Shown here one piece after another: positions 51,265 through 60,307 of a DNA stretch of 64,000 nt (the stretch's first letter is position 1; every line of letters starts with the position of its first letter). Where the stretch lies: the NCBI RefSeq assembly GCF_003013395.1, contig NZ_PXZM01000003.1, forward strand, positions 248,001-312,000, given 5' to 3'. The translations under genes were made by a program, and so were the position numbers. Origin of the DNA: Brevibacillus fortis. GTDB lineage: Bacteria > Bacillota > Bacilli > Brevibacillales > Brevibacillaceae. The notes under the pieces were generated by a model that saw nothing but the letters and a program-made list of their open reading frames with translations, was not told where the DNA came from and searched no databases.

Positions 51265-52344
51265 ATGATAACGGCCGAGATGAAGTCCGAGTATTATCAG
51301 GCTTTACTGGATAAAAATTCAGAATATGAAGGGGTCTTTTTTGTTGGAGTCAAAACAACCGGTGTATTCTGTCGCCCGACATGTCCAGCAAGAAAACCTA
51401 AGTTTGTTAATTGTGAGTTTTTTGATCATGCCAAACAAGCACTTCTGGCCTCATTCCGGCCCTGCCAGCGTTGCCGTCCGCTTTCACATCCCAATCATGT
51501 TTCAGAGCTTGTGCGTCTGCTAGTAAACGCTGTAGAAGAAAACCCCGAGCAGCGCTGGACGGAAAAAGACTTTCAAAGATTATCCGTGGACGCTTCAACT
51601 GCCCGCCGCCAATTCAAAAAGCGTTTTGGCATGACGTTTGTTGAATATGCAAGGGCACGACGTATGGGTATCGCACTGAAAGAAATCAGAGAAGGAAAAG
51701 CAATCATCGATGCTCAACTAACCACCGGTTACGAGTCCAGCAGTGGTTTTCGAGACGCATTTTCACGAATTATGGGGGCAGCACCTACTCTTCTTGGAGA
51801 TCATCATGTCTTAAAGGCATCGTGGCTGGATACGCGACTCGGTCCCATGATAGCCATCGCGGATGAAGAAGCACTATATCTACTTGAATTCATTGATCGC
51901 CGCGGCTTGGAACGAGAAGTTGAACGTCTTAGACAAAGAACGAAGTCAGCGATTATCCCTGGTTCCACAGCACCAATCCGTACGATTGAACGTGAGTTAG
52001 AGAAGTATTTTGACGGAAAGTTAACAGAATTTGCAACACCTTTGTTTTTGTGCGGATCGCCTTTTCAAAGAATGGTCTGGGAGTATTTACAAACGATCCC
52101 CCCCGGCCAAACTTCATCCTATTCCGATGTTGCAGCAGCTATTGGGAAACCAAGCGCCTTTCGTGCTGTCGCTCAAGCAAATGGTGCGAATCAGATAGCG
52201 ATTGTCATTCCTTGTCACCGTGTCATCAACTCCAATGGTGATTTGGGTGGTTACGGAGGAGGACTTTCACGCAAACGCTGGCTGCTTCATCATGAAAAAG
52301 AAATGCAAAGGAGTGTACAAAATGACAACCGTACAATCGAATAA
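51265..52344 (+). CDS. ada: Ada: methylphosphotriester/O6-methylguanine-DNA methyltransferase and AraC-type activator
   Basis: Full three-part Ada of 359 residues, near E. coli's 354. Residues 1-75 are the zinc domain with C36, C40, C67 and C70 (TGVFCRPTC, RPCQRC), C36 being the methyl acceptor. Residues 85-180 are an AraC helix-turn-helix. Residues 185-359 are MGMT with the acceptor C317 in IVIPCHRVI. On methylation it should switch on its own gene. GGAGGGGG precedes the ATG. It overlaps the downstream DHA2 pump gene. Confidence 0.94.
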   Translation: MITAEMKSEYYQALLDKNSEYEGVFFVGVKTTGVFCRPTCPARKPKFVNCEFFDHAKQALLASFRPCQRCRPLSHPNHVSELVRLLVNAVEENPEQRWTEKDFQRLSVDASTARRQFKKRFGMTFVEYARARRMGIALKEIREGKAIIDAQLTTGYESSSGFRDAFSRIMGAAPTLLGDHHVLKASWLDTRLGPMIAIADEEALYLLEFIDRRGLEREVERLRQRTKSAIIPGSTAPIRTIERELEKYFDGKLTEFATPLFLCGSPFQRMVWEYLQTIPPGQTSSYSDVAAAIGKPSAFRAVAQANGANQIAIVIPCHRVINSNGDLGGYGGGLSRKRWLLHHEKEMQRSVQNDNRTIE

Positions 52345-53785
52345 ATGGGCCGTTTTATCTGTGGTCACGCTTGTTTCGTTCATTACCAATTTAGATGCGA
52401 CGATTGTGGTTATCGGTCTTCCTGCTATCATGGAAGATCTGCGTATTCCGATCAACATCGGGATGTGGACCATCACCGCATTCTACATTATGAGTACACT
52501 CTTTTTACTTCCTGCTGGGCGTTGGTCCGATATGCTCGGAACCAAGCGCATTTTTTTATGGGGGATCGCCTTGTTCACTATTTCCACTGTGCTTTGCGGT
52601 CTGGCGAACTCCGGCGCAACACTGATCGGTGCACGGCTTCTTCAGGGGATAGGTGCAGCAATGGCAATGGCCTCAGCAACACCAATCCTCATACGGACAT
52701 TCCCGCCGAATCAGCTCGGTATCGCTCTCGGGATAAACAACCTATCATGGGTGACTGGATCACTCATCGGTCCTGTGATCGGAGGCGCGCTTATCGGTGA
52801 TTTTGGATGGCGATCCATCTTTTTCGTGGCCGTTCCCGTTGGAGTCATTGGTTTATTCGCTGGCCTACTCGTTCTCAAACACACGCCCCCCATCGAAAAG
52901 GGCAAGACCGACTGGCTAGGTATACTGACCTTTGGACCAGGTTTAGTCGCTTTGCTTATTGCTCTGTCTGAAGGGCAGACATGGGGCTGGGCGTCAGGAA
53001 CTACCATTGGCCTCTTCGCAACCGCTCTACTTTTTGGGATAGCGTTCGTACTCGTTGAGCTACGTGTCCGGCATCCACTATTTCCTCTCAGCCTCTTCAC
53101 CTATCGAAACTATTCGATAGGTCTAGGCATTACCATGAGTTACTGCATCGGCTATTTTGCCGTCGCCATTCTCCTGATGCTATATCTCCAAGGAGCGCAT
53201 CGCTTAACTCCATTGGAAGCAGGACTACTATTACTCCCATTATCGATCCCCCAACTTTTCACGGCCCCATTTGGCGGGAAACTTGCCGACCGTTTCGGCC
53301 CTGTGCGCATGATTCTGTTAGGATCATTCCTGATCGGCTTCGCTCTTCTGCTCCTTGGACAGTTAGGTTCTCAGCTTTCGAACATGGCTGTGATTATTCC
53401 GCTTCTGATCATTTCCGCTGCCACTGGGCTGTCATGGCCATCGCTCGCGAAAGCGGTGCTGTCGGCTGCTCCTCAAGAGCGAGCCGGTTCCGCTTCCGGC
53501 ATGTTTTGGACCGTGTACGAAATGTGTCGGGCAATTAGCCAGGCGCTTTCCTTGGTAGTCGTACAACTAAGCGTCAAGTCTGCATCCGTCTTGCCTCTAT
53601 TCTCTAAAACGGGAGCTGGGGAGCTCGCCCACTCGAAGAGTGCCTTAATTCTTGCCACGAGCAACGGTTTCCGATTCTTCGCCATCTTCTTCGCTATCGC
53701 AATCGTTTTAGGATTTTTTCTCATGCGGCCGCAATTGAAGACAACTCGCTGGAAGGAAGAGCAAATAAACCAACGGTCCGGATGA
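52322..53785 (+). CDS. MFS transporter, DHA2 family (14 helices)
   Basis: 487-residue drug:H+ antiporter with about fourteen membrane helices. Features: NLDATIVVIGLPAIMEDL in helix 1, GRWSDMLGTKRIFLWG (motif A) and the helix-5 motif C-like SWVTGSLIGPVIGG. The ATG at 52322 has AAAGGAG 8 bases upstream and lies inside the end of ada, giving a 23-base overlap; an upstream frame to 52202 is not needed. The overlap suggests the pump is induced together with Ada. Confidence 0.92.
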   Translation: MTTVQSNKWAVLSVVTLVSFITNLDATIVVIGLPAIMEDLRIPINIGMWTITAFYIMSTLFLLPAGRWSDMLGTKRIFLWGIALFTISTVLCGLANSGATLIGARLLQGIGAAMAMASATPILIRTFPPNQLGIALGINNLSWVTGSLIGPVIGGALIGDFGWRSIFFVAVPVGVIGLFAGLLVLKHTPPIEKGKTDWLGILTFGPGLVALLIALSEGQTWGWASGTTIGLFATALLFGIAFVLVELRVRHPLFPLSLFTYRNYSIGLGITMSYCIGYFAVAILLMLYLQGAHRLTPLEAGLLLLPLSIPQLFTAPFGGKLADRFGPVRMILLGSFLIGFALLLLGQLGSQLSNMAVIIPLLIISAATGLSWPSLAKAVLSAAPQERAGSASGMFWTVYEMCRAISQALSLVVVQLSVKSASVLPLFSKTGAGELAHSKSALILATSNGFRFFAIFFAIAIVLGFFLMRPQLKTTRWKEEQINQRSG

Positions 53786-53875
53786 GCAGTGTTTCTCCTC
53801 CAACTGGGGAACTCAGATCACCTCCCCCATCATTCAGATGGCGGGTGTCGACCCGATACTGGCCACTCCTTCCTC

Positions 53876-53912
53876 GCAAAAATGCCCTCGCATAGGCAAG
53901 GGCATTTTTGTT
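53876..53912. terminator. Bidirectional terminator
   Basis: AAAAATGCCCT and AGGGCATTTTT pair perfectly over a 10-base loop between the convergent pump and Rrf2 genes. Confidence 0.9.
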
Positions 53913-53913
53913 G

Positions 53914-54354
53914 TTACTGCGCTTTTTCGGTTATTTTTTGACGGAGGTTATCTACGAGCTCAGACATTTTCACTCCGCCCAAAATCTCCTCCATTGCATG
54001 CTGCGCACGGGTCAAAATCAACTCCAGCACAAACTGTATATTCGCTCCCACTGGACAATCGGGATTCGGTTGCTCATGGATGTGAAAAAGTTGCCCTTCT
54101 TCCACGACATCGACTGCACGGTAAATCTCAAGAAGCGTGATTTGATCCAGTTCCTTGGCGAGAGAAGCGCCGCCAGCTCCGGCACGTACATTCACGAGCC
54201 CAGCCTTCTTCAACAGCCCCAGCACACGTCGGATCACGACGGGATTCGTGTTCACGCTACCTGCGATCCATTCGGAAGTGCAATGCGAATTGGAATCAAT
54301 GGAAAGCAGTGATAAGATGTGAACCGCAATGGAGAACCGGCTGCTGATTTTCAT
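53914..54354 (-). CDS. Rrf2-family transcriptional repressor (YwnA-like)
   Basis: 146-residue winged-helix regulator: ISSRFSIAVHILSLLS at the start, recognition helix NPVVIRRVLGLLKKAGLV and wing VRAGAGGASLAKEL. Only one Cys (NPDCPVG) is in the region where iron-sulphur Rrf2 proteins have three, so it probably senses by another way, like YwnA/CymR. Its own promoter (TTGACT - 18 bases - TATAAT) overlaps an inverted repeat. It is divergent from the BAAT-like hydrolase. Confidence 0.9.
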   Translation of the reverse strand: MKISSRFSIAVHILSLLSIDSNSHCTSEWIAGSVNTNPVVIRRVLGLLKKAGLVNVRAGAGGASLAKELDQITLLEIYRAVDVVEEGQLFHIHEQPNPDCPVGANIQFVLELILTRAQHAMEEILGGVKMSELVDNLRQKITEKAQ

Positions 54355-54374
54355 ACGTTGTCACCCTTTCGTTG

Positions 54375-54393
54375 TAATGATTATAGTTACACC
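54375..54393. promoter_or_regulatory. Inverted repeat over Rrf2 promoter
   Basis: TGTAA and TTACA (54375-54379/54389-54393) form an inverted repeat of 9-base spacing. On the minus strand the -10 TATAAT lies within it, and the -35 TTGACT is 18 bases upstream. A repressor bound here would shut off its own gene. Confidence 0.55.
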
Positions 54394-54458
54394 CTTTACG
54401 AGAAGTCAAGTTAACCATACCGTCACATTTCGTCACGTCGAACTTTTATCGATTCTAC

Positions 54459-54464
54459 TATAAT
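54459..54464 (+). promoter_or_regulatory. -10 box (TATAAT) of the BAAT-like hydrolase
   Basis: TACTATAATGAC contains a consensus -10, about 45 bases before the start at 54510; the -35 is weak. Confidence 0.45.
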
Positions 54465-54509
54465 GACAGTGTCAAGTTTTCCCGTAATCTGGAAGGAGTG
54501 TTGACTAAA

Positions 54510-55799
54510 ATGATACTTCCACAAATTGAAGTTACGCCTGCAACAGCCTTGCTAGATGTTCCCGTCCATATCACACTCAGCGGGTTTGTCCCGAATCAAT
54601 TAATCACCCTTCATGCCACTCTGAAAAACGGGTTGCCTGGAGGAGATTTGACGGCATCCTCGCATGCCATCTTTCAAGCGGACGAAAATGGCTGTGTCGA
54701 TTTGGTTTCCCAAGCTCCCTTATTTGGTACTTATGAGGGAATTGACCCTATGGGGCTTTTCTGGTCTACGAATGTCCAGACCATGCGTTTTTATCATCCC
54801 TATTCTCTAGACGACTTTCAGTTCACTCCACGCTCCACCGAGATAGAATTAACGGCAGAAGTCTACGATAAACCCGTAGCGAAAGCAGTGGTGAAACGTA
54901 TTTTTGTCTCCCGCGACGTATCGATACAGAAAATACTCGACCATGGCCTGGTCGGCCTGTTTTTTTCAAAACCCCACACAGAGCAAAGACCCGCAATCGT
55001 CGTACTAGGTGGAAGCGAAGGCGGAATTGGCTCATGCTCCCAATTTGCTGCTTTGTTCGCCTCTCACGGCTATCCGGCACTAGCACTCGCTTACTTCCAA
55101 TGCAATGATCTTCCAGACGAGATTCGCCAGATCCCGATCGAATATGTTCAACGCGCCATTCATTGGCTACAGCAGCGGCCCTCCGTACATCCTGATAAAA
55201 TTACGTTATTCGGACGTTCAAAAGGTGCAGAATTGGCATTAGTCACAGCATCGATCGATCAACACGTACATGCTGTTGTTGCTTCGAGTCCCAGTTCTAC
55301 TGTGAGTATCGGTACAGATAAGGCATTCGCTGGATCAGACACGTTCTCCCCACAATCCTCTTGGTCGTTTCAAGGAGAGCCTCTTCCATTCGTACCATGG
55401 ACAGAGGAGCAGACAAAAGTCTCACAGGAACGGCTCGAGGCAGGTCAACGCATCGACCACATCCATGCCGAGGCCTGGGCAGCTTGTGAGTGGGTAGAGG
55501 ATGCCGAGATTCCTGTAGAAAAAATCAATGGCCCAATCCTCTTCCTCTCCTCGGATGACGATCACTGGTGGCCAGCAGCAGAGCATTGCGAACATATGGT
55601 GCAACGGTTAAAGGATCATCAGTTTGCTCATTCGGTGGTGCATTTGCGTTACGCGGAAACAGGACATGGGATCCGTTTTCCTTACATACCGACTACCCGC
55701 ACACAGCTCAATGGTGGTACGCCCAAAAACAACGCCTACGCATCCGAACACTCTTGGCGAGAGGTTCTTCAGTTTTTGGAACGGACTTTTCCAGGGTAA
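54510..55799 (+). CDS. BAAT/acyl-CoA thioesterase-type hydrolase
   Basis: Two-domain protein of 429 residues: an N-terminal thioester-hydrolase/BAAT beta domain (about 1-130) and a C-terminal alpha/beta hydrolase. The nucleophile is Ser in FGRSKGAELALV, the acid Asp in LFLSSDDDHWWPA and the His in AETGHGI. It should hydrolyse or transfer acyl groups from CoA thioesters; the bile-acid N-acyltransferases of the same family have Cys instead. ATG 54510 is preferred because GGAAGGAG at 54491-54498 overlaps the GTG at 54498. It is divergent from Rrf2, which may control it. Confidence 0.9.
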   Translation: MILPQIEVTPATALLDVPVHITLSGFVPNQLITLHATLKNGLPGGDLTASSHAIFQADENGCVDLVSQAPLFGTYEGIDPMGLFWSTNVQTMRFYHPYSLDDFQFTPRSTEIELTAEVYDKPVAKAVVKRIFVSRDVSIQKILDHGLVGLFFSKPHTEQRPAIVVLGGSEGGIGSCSQFAALFASHGYPALALAYFQCNDLPDEIRQIPIEYVQRAIHWLQQRPSVHPDKITLFGRSKGAELALVTASIDQHVHAVVASSPSSTVSIGTDKAFAGSDTFSPQSSWSFQGEPLPFVPWTEEQTKVSQERLEAGQRIDHIHAEAWAACEWVEDAEIPVEKINGPILFLSSDDDHWWPAAEHCEHMVQRLKDHQFAHSVVHLRYAETGHGIRFPYIPTTRTQLNGGTPKNNAYASEHSWREVLQFLERTFPG

Positions 55800-55871
55800 A
55801 AACAGGGAAAGCCTACTCGCATGACGAAGTAGGCATTACTCTCTATCATTTTAGAAAGGATGTATAGCCCT

Positions 55872-56210
55872 ATGGACTGCCTATTTTGCAAAATCGTAAA
55901 CGGAGACATTCCGTCTAAAAAAGTGTATGAGGACGAGCATGTATTGGCTTTTCACGACATTAATCCTGTGGCCCCTGTACACGTCCTGATGATCCCGAAA
56001 AAGCATATCCAATCCGTTCTAGCTATCGAGCCTGAGGACAAGGAGCTGATCGGTCACCTCCATCTGTCACTGCAAAAAGTAGCAGAAACAATGGGCGTGA
56101 ACGAGGACGGATTCCGTATCGTGACCAACATTGGCAAACACGGACAACAAACCGTCTTCCATCTGCACTATCACCTTATCGGAGGCAGACAATTGGAGTG
56201 GCAGTTCTAA
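55872..56210 (+). CDS. HIT family protein (HinT-like)
   Basis: 112-residue nucleotide-binding protein of the histidine triad family, which hydrolyses adenosine-5'-phosphoramidates and related compounds. The start CLFCKIVNGDIPSKKVYED is typical and the catalytic triad is QTVFHLHYHLIGG (HxHxH). ATG 55872 is used with AAAGGA upstream; the ATG at 55860 is in the ribosome site. It is 72 bases beyond the hydrolase and may be cotranscribed. Confidence 0.94.
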   Translation: MDCLFCKIVNGDIPSKKVYEDEHVLAFHDINPVAPVHVLMIPKKHIQSVLAIEPEDKELIGHLHLSLQKVAETMGVNEDGFRIVTNIGKHGQQTVFHLHYHLIGGRQLEWQF

Positions 56211-56223
56211 TCAATTGCAACTA

Positions 56224-57198
56224 CTACTCCCTATGAGAGGCAATGTGGCGGGCGATACCATCACCGTGAAATCTTCCATTTTCGATAAAAATGGCGTTTG
56301 CGTGATGGCCCGCCACAATGACTCCCGCTATATAGAGACCTGGGATGTTCGTCTCCATCGTTTCTGGATGATGTGTAGGGATTCCCGTTTCCTCGTCAAT
56401 CATAACCCCTAATGAATGAAGGAATGTACGATCCGGACGGTATCCAATCAAAGAAAACACATGGTCATTGGCAAGCGTAATGACTTCCTCCCCTGTTTTC
56501 ACCTTGATTGAACGCTCCTCGATACTCTCGACAGTTGCACCGAACAGCATGTCGATTCGTCCCTTTTTGATCAGACTCTCAAAAACAGGCCTTGTCCATG
56601 CCTTGACCTTGTCAGACAGCTCCGTTCGGCGACAAATCACCGTTACTTCTGCTCCTGCCCGCTCCAGCTCCATCGCCGCATCTACGGCAGAGTTGTTTCC
56701 CCCTACTACCGCTACTTTCAGCCCTGTATATGGATGCGCTTCCTTGTAGAAGGACGATACCTTCGGCAACTCCTCGCCCGGGACCTGTAGCAGATTCGGA
56801 TTGTCAAAGTAACCTGTGGCGATCACCAAGTTTTTCGCTTCATACGTATGCGTTTTGGCAAATCGGTCTGTAGTCGTGACCTGAAAGCCAGCTGGCGTCT
56901 TCTTCGCTTCCGTCACCGTTTCATATACGTTCACGCGCAATTGTTCACGCGCTGCTACCAGTCGGTAGTAATTGAGTGCCTCCTGTCTGGTCGGCTTGTC
57001 GTTCGCCGTTGCAAAAGGTACGCCCCCAATCTCCAGTAAATCAGGTGTGCTATGAAAAATCATGTAGGTCGGGTAGCGATAAATCGAGTGGACGAGCGAC
57101 CCTTTTTCAATAATGACGGGATCAAGTCCAGCCCGCCTGCAGGCAATTGCCGCTGCCAGTCCACAAGGCCCACCGCCTACAATCAGTACGTCTTCCAT
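56224..57198 (-). CDS. ypdA: Bacillithiol disulfide reductase, YpdA/Bdr family
   Basis: NADPH-dependent flavoprotein of 324 residues that reduces bacillithiol disulfide. FAD motif VGGGPCGLAAA (residues 7-17) includes the conserved Cys12, matching the YpdA-specific cysteine; the NADPH motif is AVVGGNNSAVDAAMELERAG. The C-terminal YIAGVIVAGHHANAIFIENG is a family mark. The presence of this gene fits a bacillithiol-making Firmicute. It is convergent with the HIT gene with only 13 bases between stops and no visible terminator. Confidence 0.92.
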   Translation of the reverse strand: MEDVLIVGGGPCGLAAAIACRRAGLDPVIIEKGSLVHSIYRYPTYMIFHSTPDLLEIGGVPFATANDKPTRQEALNYYRLVAAREQLRVNVYETVTEAKKTPAGFQVTTTDRFAKTHTYEAKNLVIATGYFDNPNLLQVPGEELPKVSSFYKEAHPYTGLKVAVVGGNNSAVDAAMELERAGAEVTVICRRTELSDKVKAWTRPVFESLIKKGRIDMLFGATVESIEERSIKVKTGEEVITLANDHVFSLIGYRPDRTFLHSLGVMIDEETGIPTHHPETMETNIPGLYIAGVIVAGHHANAIFIENGRFHGDGIARHIASHRE

Positions 57199-57344
57199 TT
57201 CTCTCCGCCTCGCTTCATTCTCTCTATTCTTATTCCTTCATCATATCATATCGTTTATCCAATAAAAGAGTTCGGGCACCCCTGTAAGGTTTCTACCAAA
57301 ATCTAACCAATGAAAGATTGGTTCTCTCTTCTTATACTGGATGT

Positions 57345-58949
57345 ATGATGAAAAAACAAAACATACATATTTGGTTAGTCTCCTTGGCTTTTTTGGTGTA
57401 CGGTCTCTCTTTTGCAATGGGAGTTCCTTCATCAACAGCATCGACGAAAAATTTAAAAGATATCGCAAACAGCTATGCGATTGAGCAAATCCGTTCGCTG
57501 CATGCAGCAGGTGTCATCGCTGGGGATGAAAACGGGTATTTTCACCCGACTCGCCCGGTGACGCGTGCTGAGTTTGTCTCGATGCTCACACGCACGCTCG
57601 GTATTAAGCCGGTTGTCAGCAATGTCGCAGCTTATTCGGATGTCCCGAAAAACTCTTGGGCATACGGGTACGTACAAGCTGCTGCTGGACTTAACATCGC
57701 GAATGGCATCGGGCCTACTACTTTTGCTCCGAAGCGGACGATCTCTCGCGAAGAGGCAGCTGCGTTTCTCGTGCGCGCACTGGAACAGAGCATTTCGCCT
57801 TCTTACCAGCTTTCTGTGAAGGATGCCAATGCGATTTCGAGCTGGGCACGTGCCTCTGTTAGCCACGCCATGAAGAAGAAATGGTTGGTCGGCTATAACG
57901 GCTACTTCCGCCCGACTCAAGCACTATCAAGAGAAGAAACGGCTGTTATTTTGTATCGCATTCAGGAGAATCTGAAGAAGCAAAACGTTACAGCAAAACC
58001 GCTTGTCTCTCTCGGATGGCAATACCAATCCACGACAGAGGAATTCATTGCACAGGTCAAGAAAAGCGGAGTCAACACGCTGTCTCCGCGCTGGTACTTC
58101 CTGCAAAAGGACGGAACCATTAGCGACTTTACGGATGCCTCACTCGTTCATTGGGCACATGCAAATGGCAAGCAGGTGTGGCCGCTATTCGGAAACAAAT
58201 TCGATTCCGCTGCTACCCACGCCATGCTGTCTAATCCCACTAAACGAAAAGCAGTCGTGCAAAAGCTTTCTTCGTACATTGATAAGTACCAGCTAGATGG
58301 GATCAACATTGATTTTGAAGGGTTCTCCCCTGCGGATCGCAACAACTTCACCTTGTTCATTCAGGAGCTCGCGACTGCTCTTCATGCAAAAGGTGCTGTA
58401 CTCTCTGTAGATATTCCGCCTGATGGTGATTCAGACTGGAGCGATCCTTTTGATTTTGCTAAATTAGCAAAGCATGCGGATTATTTGGTAGTAATGGCCT
58501 ATGAAGAGCATTGGGTAGGCGGATCAAAAGCAGGCTCCGTGGCATCCTTGCCTTGGTTTACGAAAGTCATTACCGACCTGCTGGACGAGGTTCCGACGCA
58601 AAAGCTGATCGTCGGAATGCCTCTATACACACGCGACTGGTATCAATCGAATGGAACATTAAAATCGACAGATATCAGCATCCCTCAGTCTTACCAGTTG
58701 CTCTCCCAATACAGAGCAAAAACAGTGTGGGACGATAAAATTGGACAATATCGTTCGACGTATCAAAAACAAGGCGTGACGCATACGATTTGGCTAGAAG
58801 AAAGCCGTTCGATTGGGCTCAAAGCTCAGGCTAGTCTCCAATGGCAAATTGGTGGGCTCGCGTACTGGTACGTAGGTTCTGAATCAACCGATATGTGGAC
58901 AGCGATCGCGAATTCGATTACGCTCAAGCATGCACGCGAAAAACTGTAA
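57345..58949 (+). CDS. SLH-domain glycosidase, GH18 family
   Basis: Exported protein of about 534 residues. After a signal peptide (about 1-34) come three SLH domains (LKDIANSYAIEQIRSLHAAG; YSDVPKNSWAYGYVQAAAG; VKDANAISSWARASVSHAM), which anchor it to the wall polymer of the S-layer, and then a GH18 barrel from about residue 220. The catalytic motif is LDGINIDFEG (Glu as acid). It probably cuts peptidoglycan or chitin-like glycans at the surface, like YaaH/SleL-type enzymes. The first of two ATGs (57345, 57348) is used; the ribosome site is weak. Confidence 0.9.
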   Translation: MMKKQNIHIWLVSLAFLVYGLSFAMGVPSSTASTKNLKDIANSYAIEQIRSLHAAGVIAGDENGYFHPTRPVTRAEFVSMLTRTLGIKPVVSNVAAYSDVPKNSWAYGYVQAAAGLNIANGIGPTTFAPKRTISREEAAAFLVRALEQSISPSYQLSVKDANAISSWARASVSHAMKKKWLVGYNGYFRPTQALSREETAVILYRIQENLKKQNVTAKPLVSLGWQYQSTTEEFIAQVKKSGVNTLSPRWYFLQKDGTISDFTDASLVHWAHANGKQVWPLFGNKFDSAATHAMLSNPTKRKAVVQKLSSYIDKYQLDGINIDFEGFSPADRNNFTLFIQELATALHAKGAVLSVDIPPDGDSDWSDPFDFAKLAKHADYLVVMAYEEHWVGGSKAGSVASLPWFTKVITDLLDEVPTQKLIVGMPLYTRDWYQSNGTLKSTDISIPQSYQLLSQYRAKTVWDDKIGQYRSTYQKQGVTHTIWLEESRSIGLKAQASLQWQIGGLAYWYVGSESTDMWTAIANSITLKHAREKL

Positions 58950-58951
58950 TC

Positions 58952-59000
58952 AAAAAAGCATCTCCGCCTGGTAACAGCCATGGCAGAGATGCTTTTTTCC
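58952..59000. terminator. Bidirectional terminator
   Basis: AAAAAAGCATCTC and GAGATGCTTTTTT pair over a loop with an inner GCCTGG/CCATGGC helix, between convergent genes. Confidence 0.88.
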
Positions 59001-59034
59001 TTTTTGGGGAGCCTTGCTACCTACTGAAAACAAG

Positions 59035-59193
59035 TCAATGCTCTTGAACACCCTCGGTATTATTTGACCAGCCCCAGCTTTCTATTTGTCGCTCTTCATT
59101 CCCAACACTGTTTGGGGTTCCCTTATTTGCGACAGCTTGTACTTCCTCGTTCTGCTGTGTATGATTGGTTCTCGATTTTTTGGGTAAATCCAT
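59035..59193 (-). CDS. Small hydrophilic protein
   Basis: 52-residue protein of polar, Asn/Gln/Glu-rich composition (MDLPKKSRTNHTQQNEEV; end ESWGWSNNTEGVQEH). An AAAGGAGG site lies upstream of ATG 59193, the clearest ribosome site in the area, and a terminator follows. The lack of hydrophobic core suggests an unstructured protein, possibly spore-related; no family recognised. No other gene overlaps it on either strand. Confidence 0.75.
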   Translation of the reverse strand: MDLPKKSRTNHTQQNEEVQAVANKGTPNSVGNEERQIESWGWSNNTEGVQEH

Positions 59194-59282
59194 GGTGCTC
59201 CTCCTTTGTTCTCATCTGCTTTCGCCAGCCATTCTGGAGCTTTGTTAATGTGCCCATACAAATGGAGGTGCATACAAACGTC

Positions 59283-59336
59283 AAAAACTGCCACCCTTGT
59301 GTACAGTCAACAAGAAATGGCAGTTTTCCTTTTTTA
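59283..59336. terminator. Terminator next to tdh
   Basis: AAAACTGCCA and TGGCAGTTTT pair over a 24-base loop; the minus strand reads TTTTTGACG after the stem, ending the kbl-tdh transcript. Confidence 0.75.
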
Positions 59337-59344
59337 CTATTCGT

Positions 59345-60307
59345 TTACCCGACTTGCTGGAGCAACTTTCCCCGCAGTTTTGCAAGCATGTCCTCGGTCA
59401 TTTTGTCCAGGTCATACTCTGCTTTGAAGCCCCACTCTTGCAAGGCAGCCGTAGCATCGATAGAGTTCGGCCAGCTGTCGGCAATCGCCTGACGCACAGG
59501 ATCGACCTCATAAGAGAGCGTAAACTCAGGAATGTGTTTACGGATCGCTGCCGCTACATCCTCTGGCTCAATGCTCATCGCCGTTACATTGAACGCATTA
59601 CGGTGAATGAGCTTGGAGGCATCTGCTTCCATCAAGGAAACAATCGCGTTCAGCGCATCAGGCATATACATCATATCCATGTACGTGCCTTTGCCGATGT
59701 AGGACGTATACGCTCCATGTTGGATCGCCTTGTAGTAGATATCTACTGCGTAGTCCGTCGTACCACCACCTGGAGGCGCTACATACGAGATCAGACCTGG
59801 GAAGCGTACGCCGCGCGTATCTACCCCGAACTTTTGATAATAGTAATCGCAGAGCAACTCTCCAGATACCTTGTTTACACCATACATGGTCGTAGGACGT
59901 TGAATCGTGTCCTGCGGCGTATTGTCCTTCGGTGTCGTCGGACCAAATGCACCAATCGAGCTCGGCGTAAAGAACTGGCAGTTCAACTCACGCGCTGCTT
60001 CCAGAGCATTTACCAGACCGCCCATGTTCAGATTCCATGCCAAGAGAGGCTTAGCTTCTGCTGTTGCAGACAACAATGCAGCCAAATGCATGATCGTATC
60101 CACGCCATGTTTCTTCGCCAACTCAAACATCCGGTTCCCGTCGGTGACATCAAGAACTTCGAATGGACCCGATTGCACCACAGGATCGTCTTCGTTTTTC
60201 CGGATATCTGTGGCGATGACGTGGTCCGCTCCGTAAATATCGCGTAATTTCATGATGAGCTCGGAACCAATTTGTCCTAGCGCCCCGGTTACCAGAATTT
60301 TTTTCAT
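59345..60307 (-). CDS. tdh: L-threonine 3-dehydrogenase, short-chain (epimerase-like) type
   Basis: NAD-dependent dehydrogenase (320 residues) that oxidises threonine to 2-amino-3-ketobutyrate. It belongs to the epimerase-like SDR type, not the zinc type: [10 protein letters not shown] at the N-terminus binds NAD, and the catalytic pair is YGVNK (Tyr-x-x-x-Lys) with the upstream Ser in TPSSIGAFG. The ATG at 60307 overlaps the kbl stop by 4 bases, so the labile ketobutyrate can pass to Kbl at once. Confidence 0.94.
   Translation of the reverse strand: MKKILVTGALGQIGSELIMKLRDIYGADHVIATDIRKNEDDPVVQSGPFEVLDVTDGNRMFELAKKHGVDTIMHLAALLSATAEAKPLLAWNLNMGGLVNALEAARELNCQFFTPSSIGAFGPTTPKDNTPQDTIQRPTTMYGVNKVSGELLCDYYYQKFGVDTRGVRFPGLISYVAPPGGGTTDYAVDIYYKAIQHGAYTSYIGKGTYMDMMYMPDALNAIVSLMEADASKLIHRNAFNVTAMSIEPEDVAAAIRKHIPEFTLSYEVDPVRQAIADSWPNSIDATAALQEWGFKAEYDLDKMTEDMLAKLRGKLLQQVG

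Noticed and set aside
59297..60247. Plus-strand frame of 316 codons
   Set aside because: Opposite strand of tdh; Arg/His/Cys-rich composition typical of a shadow frame.
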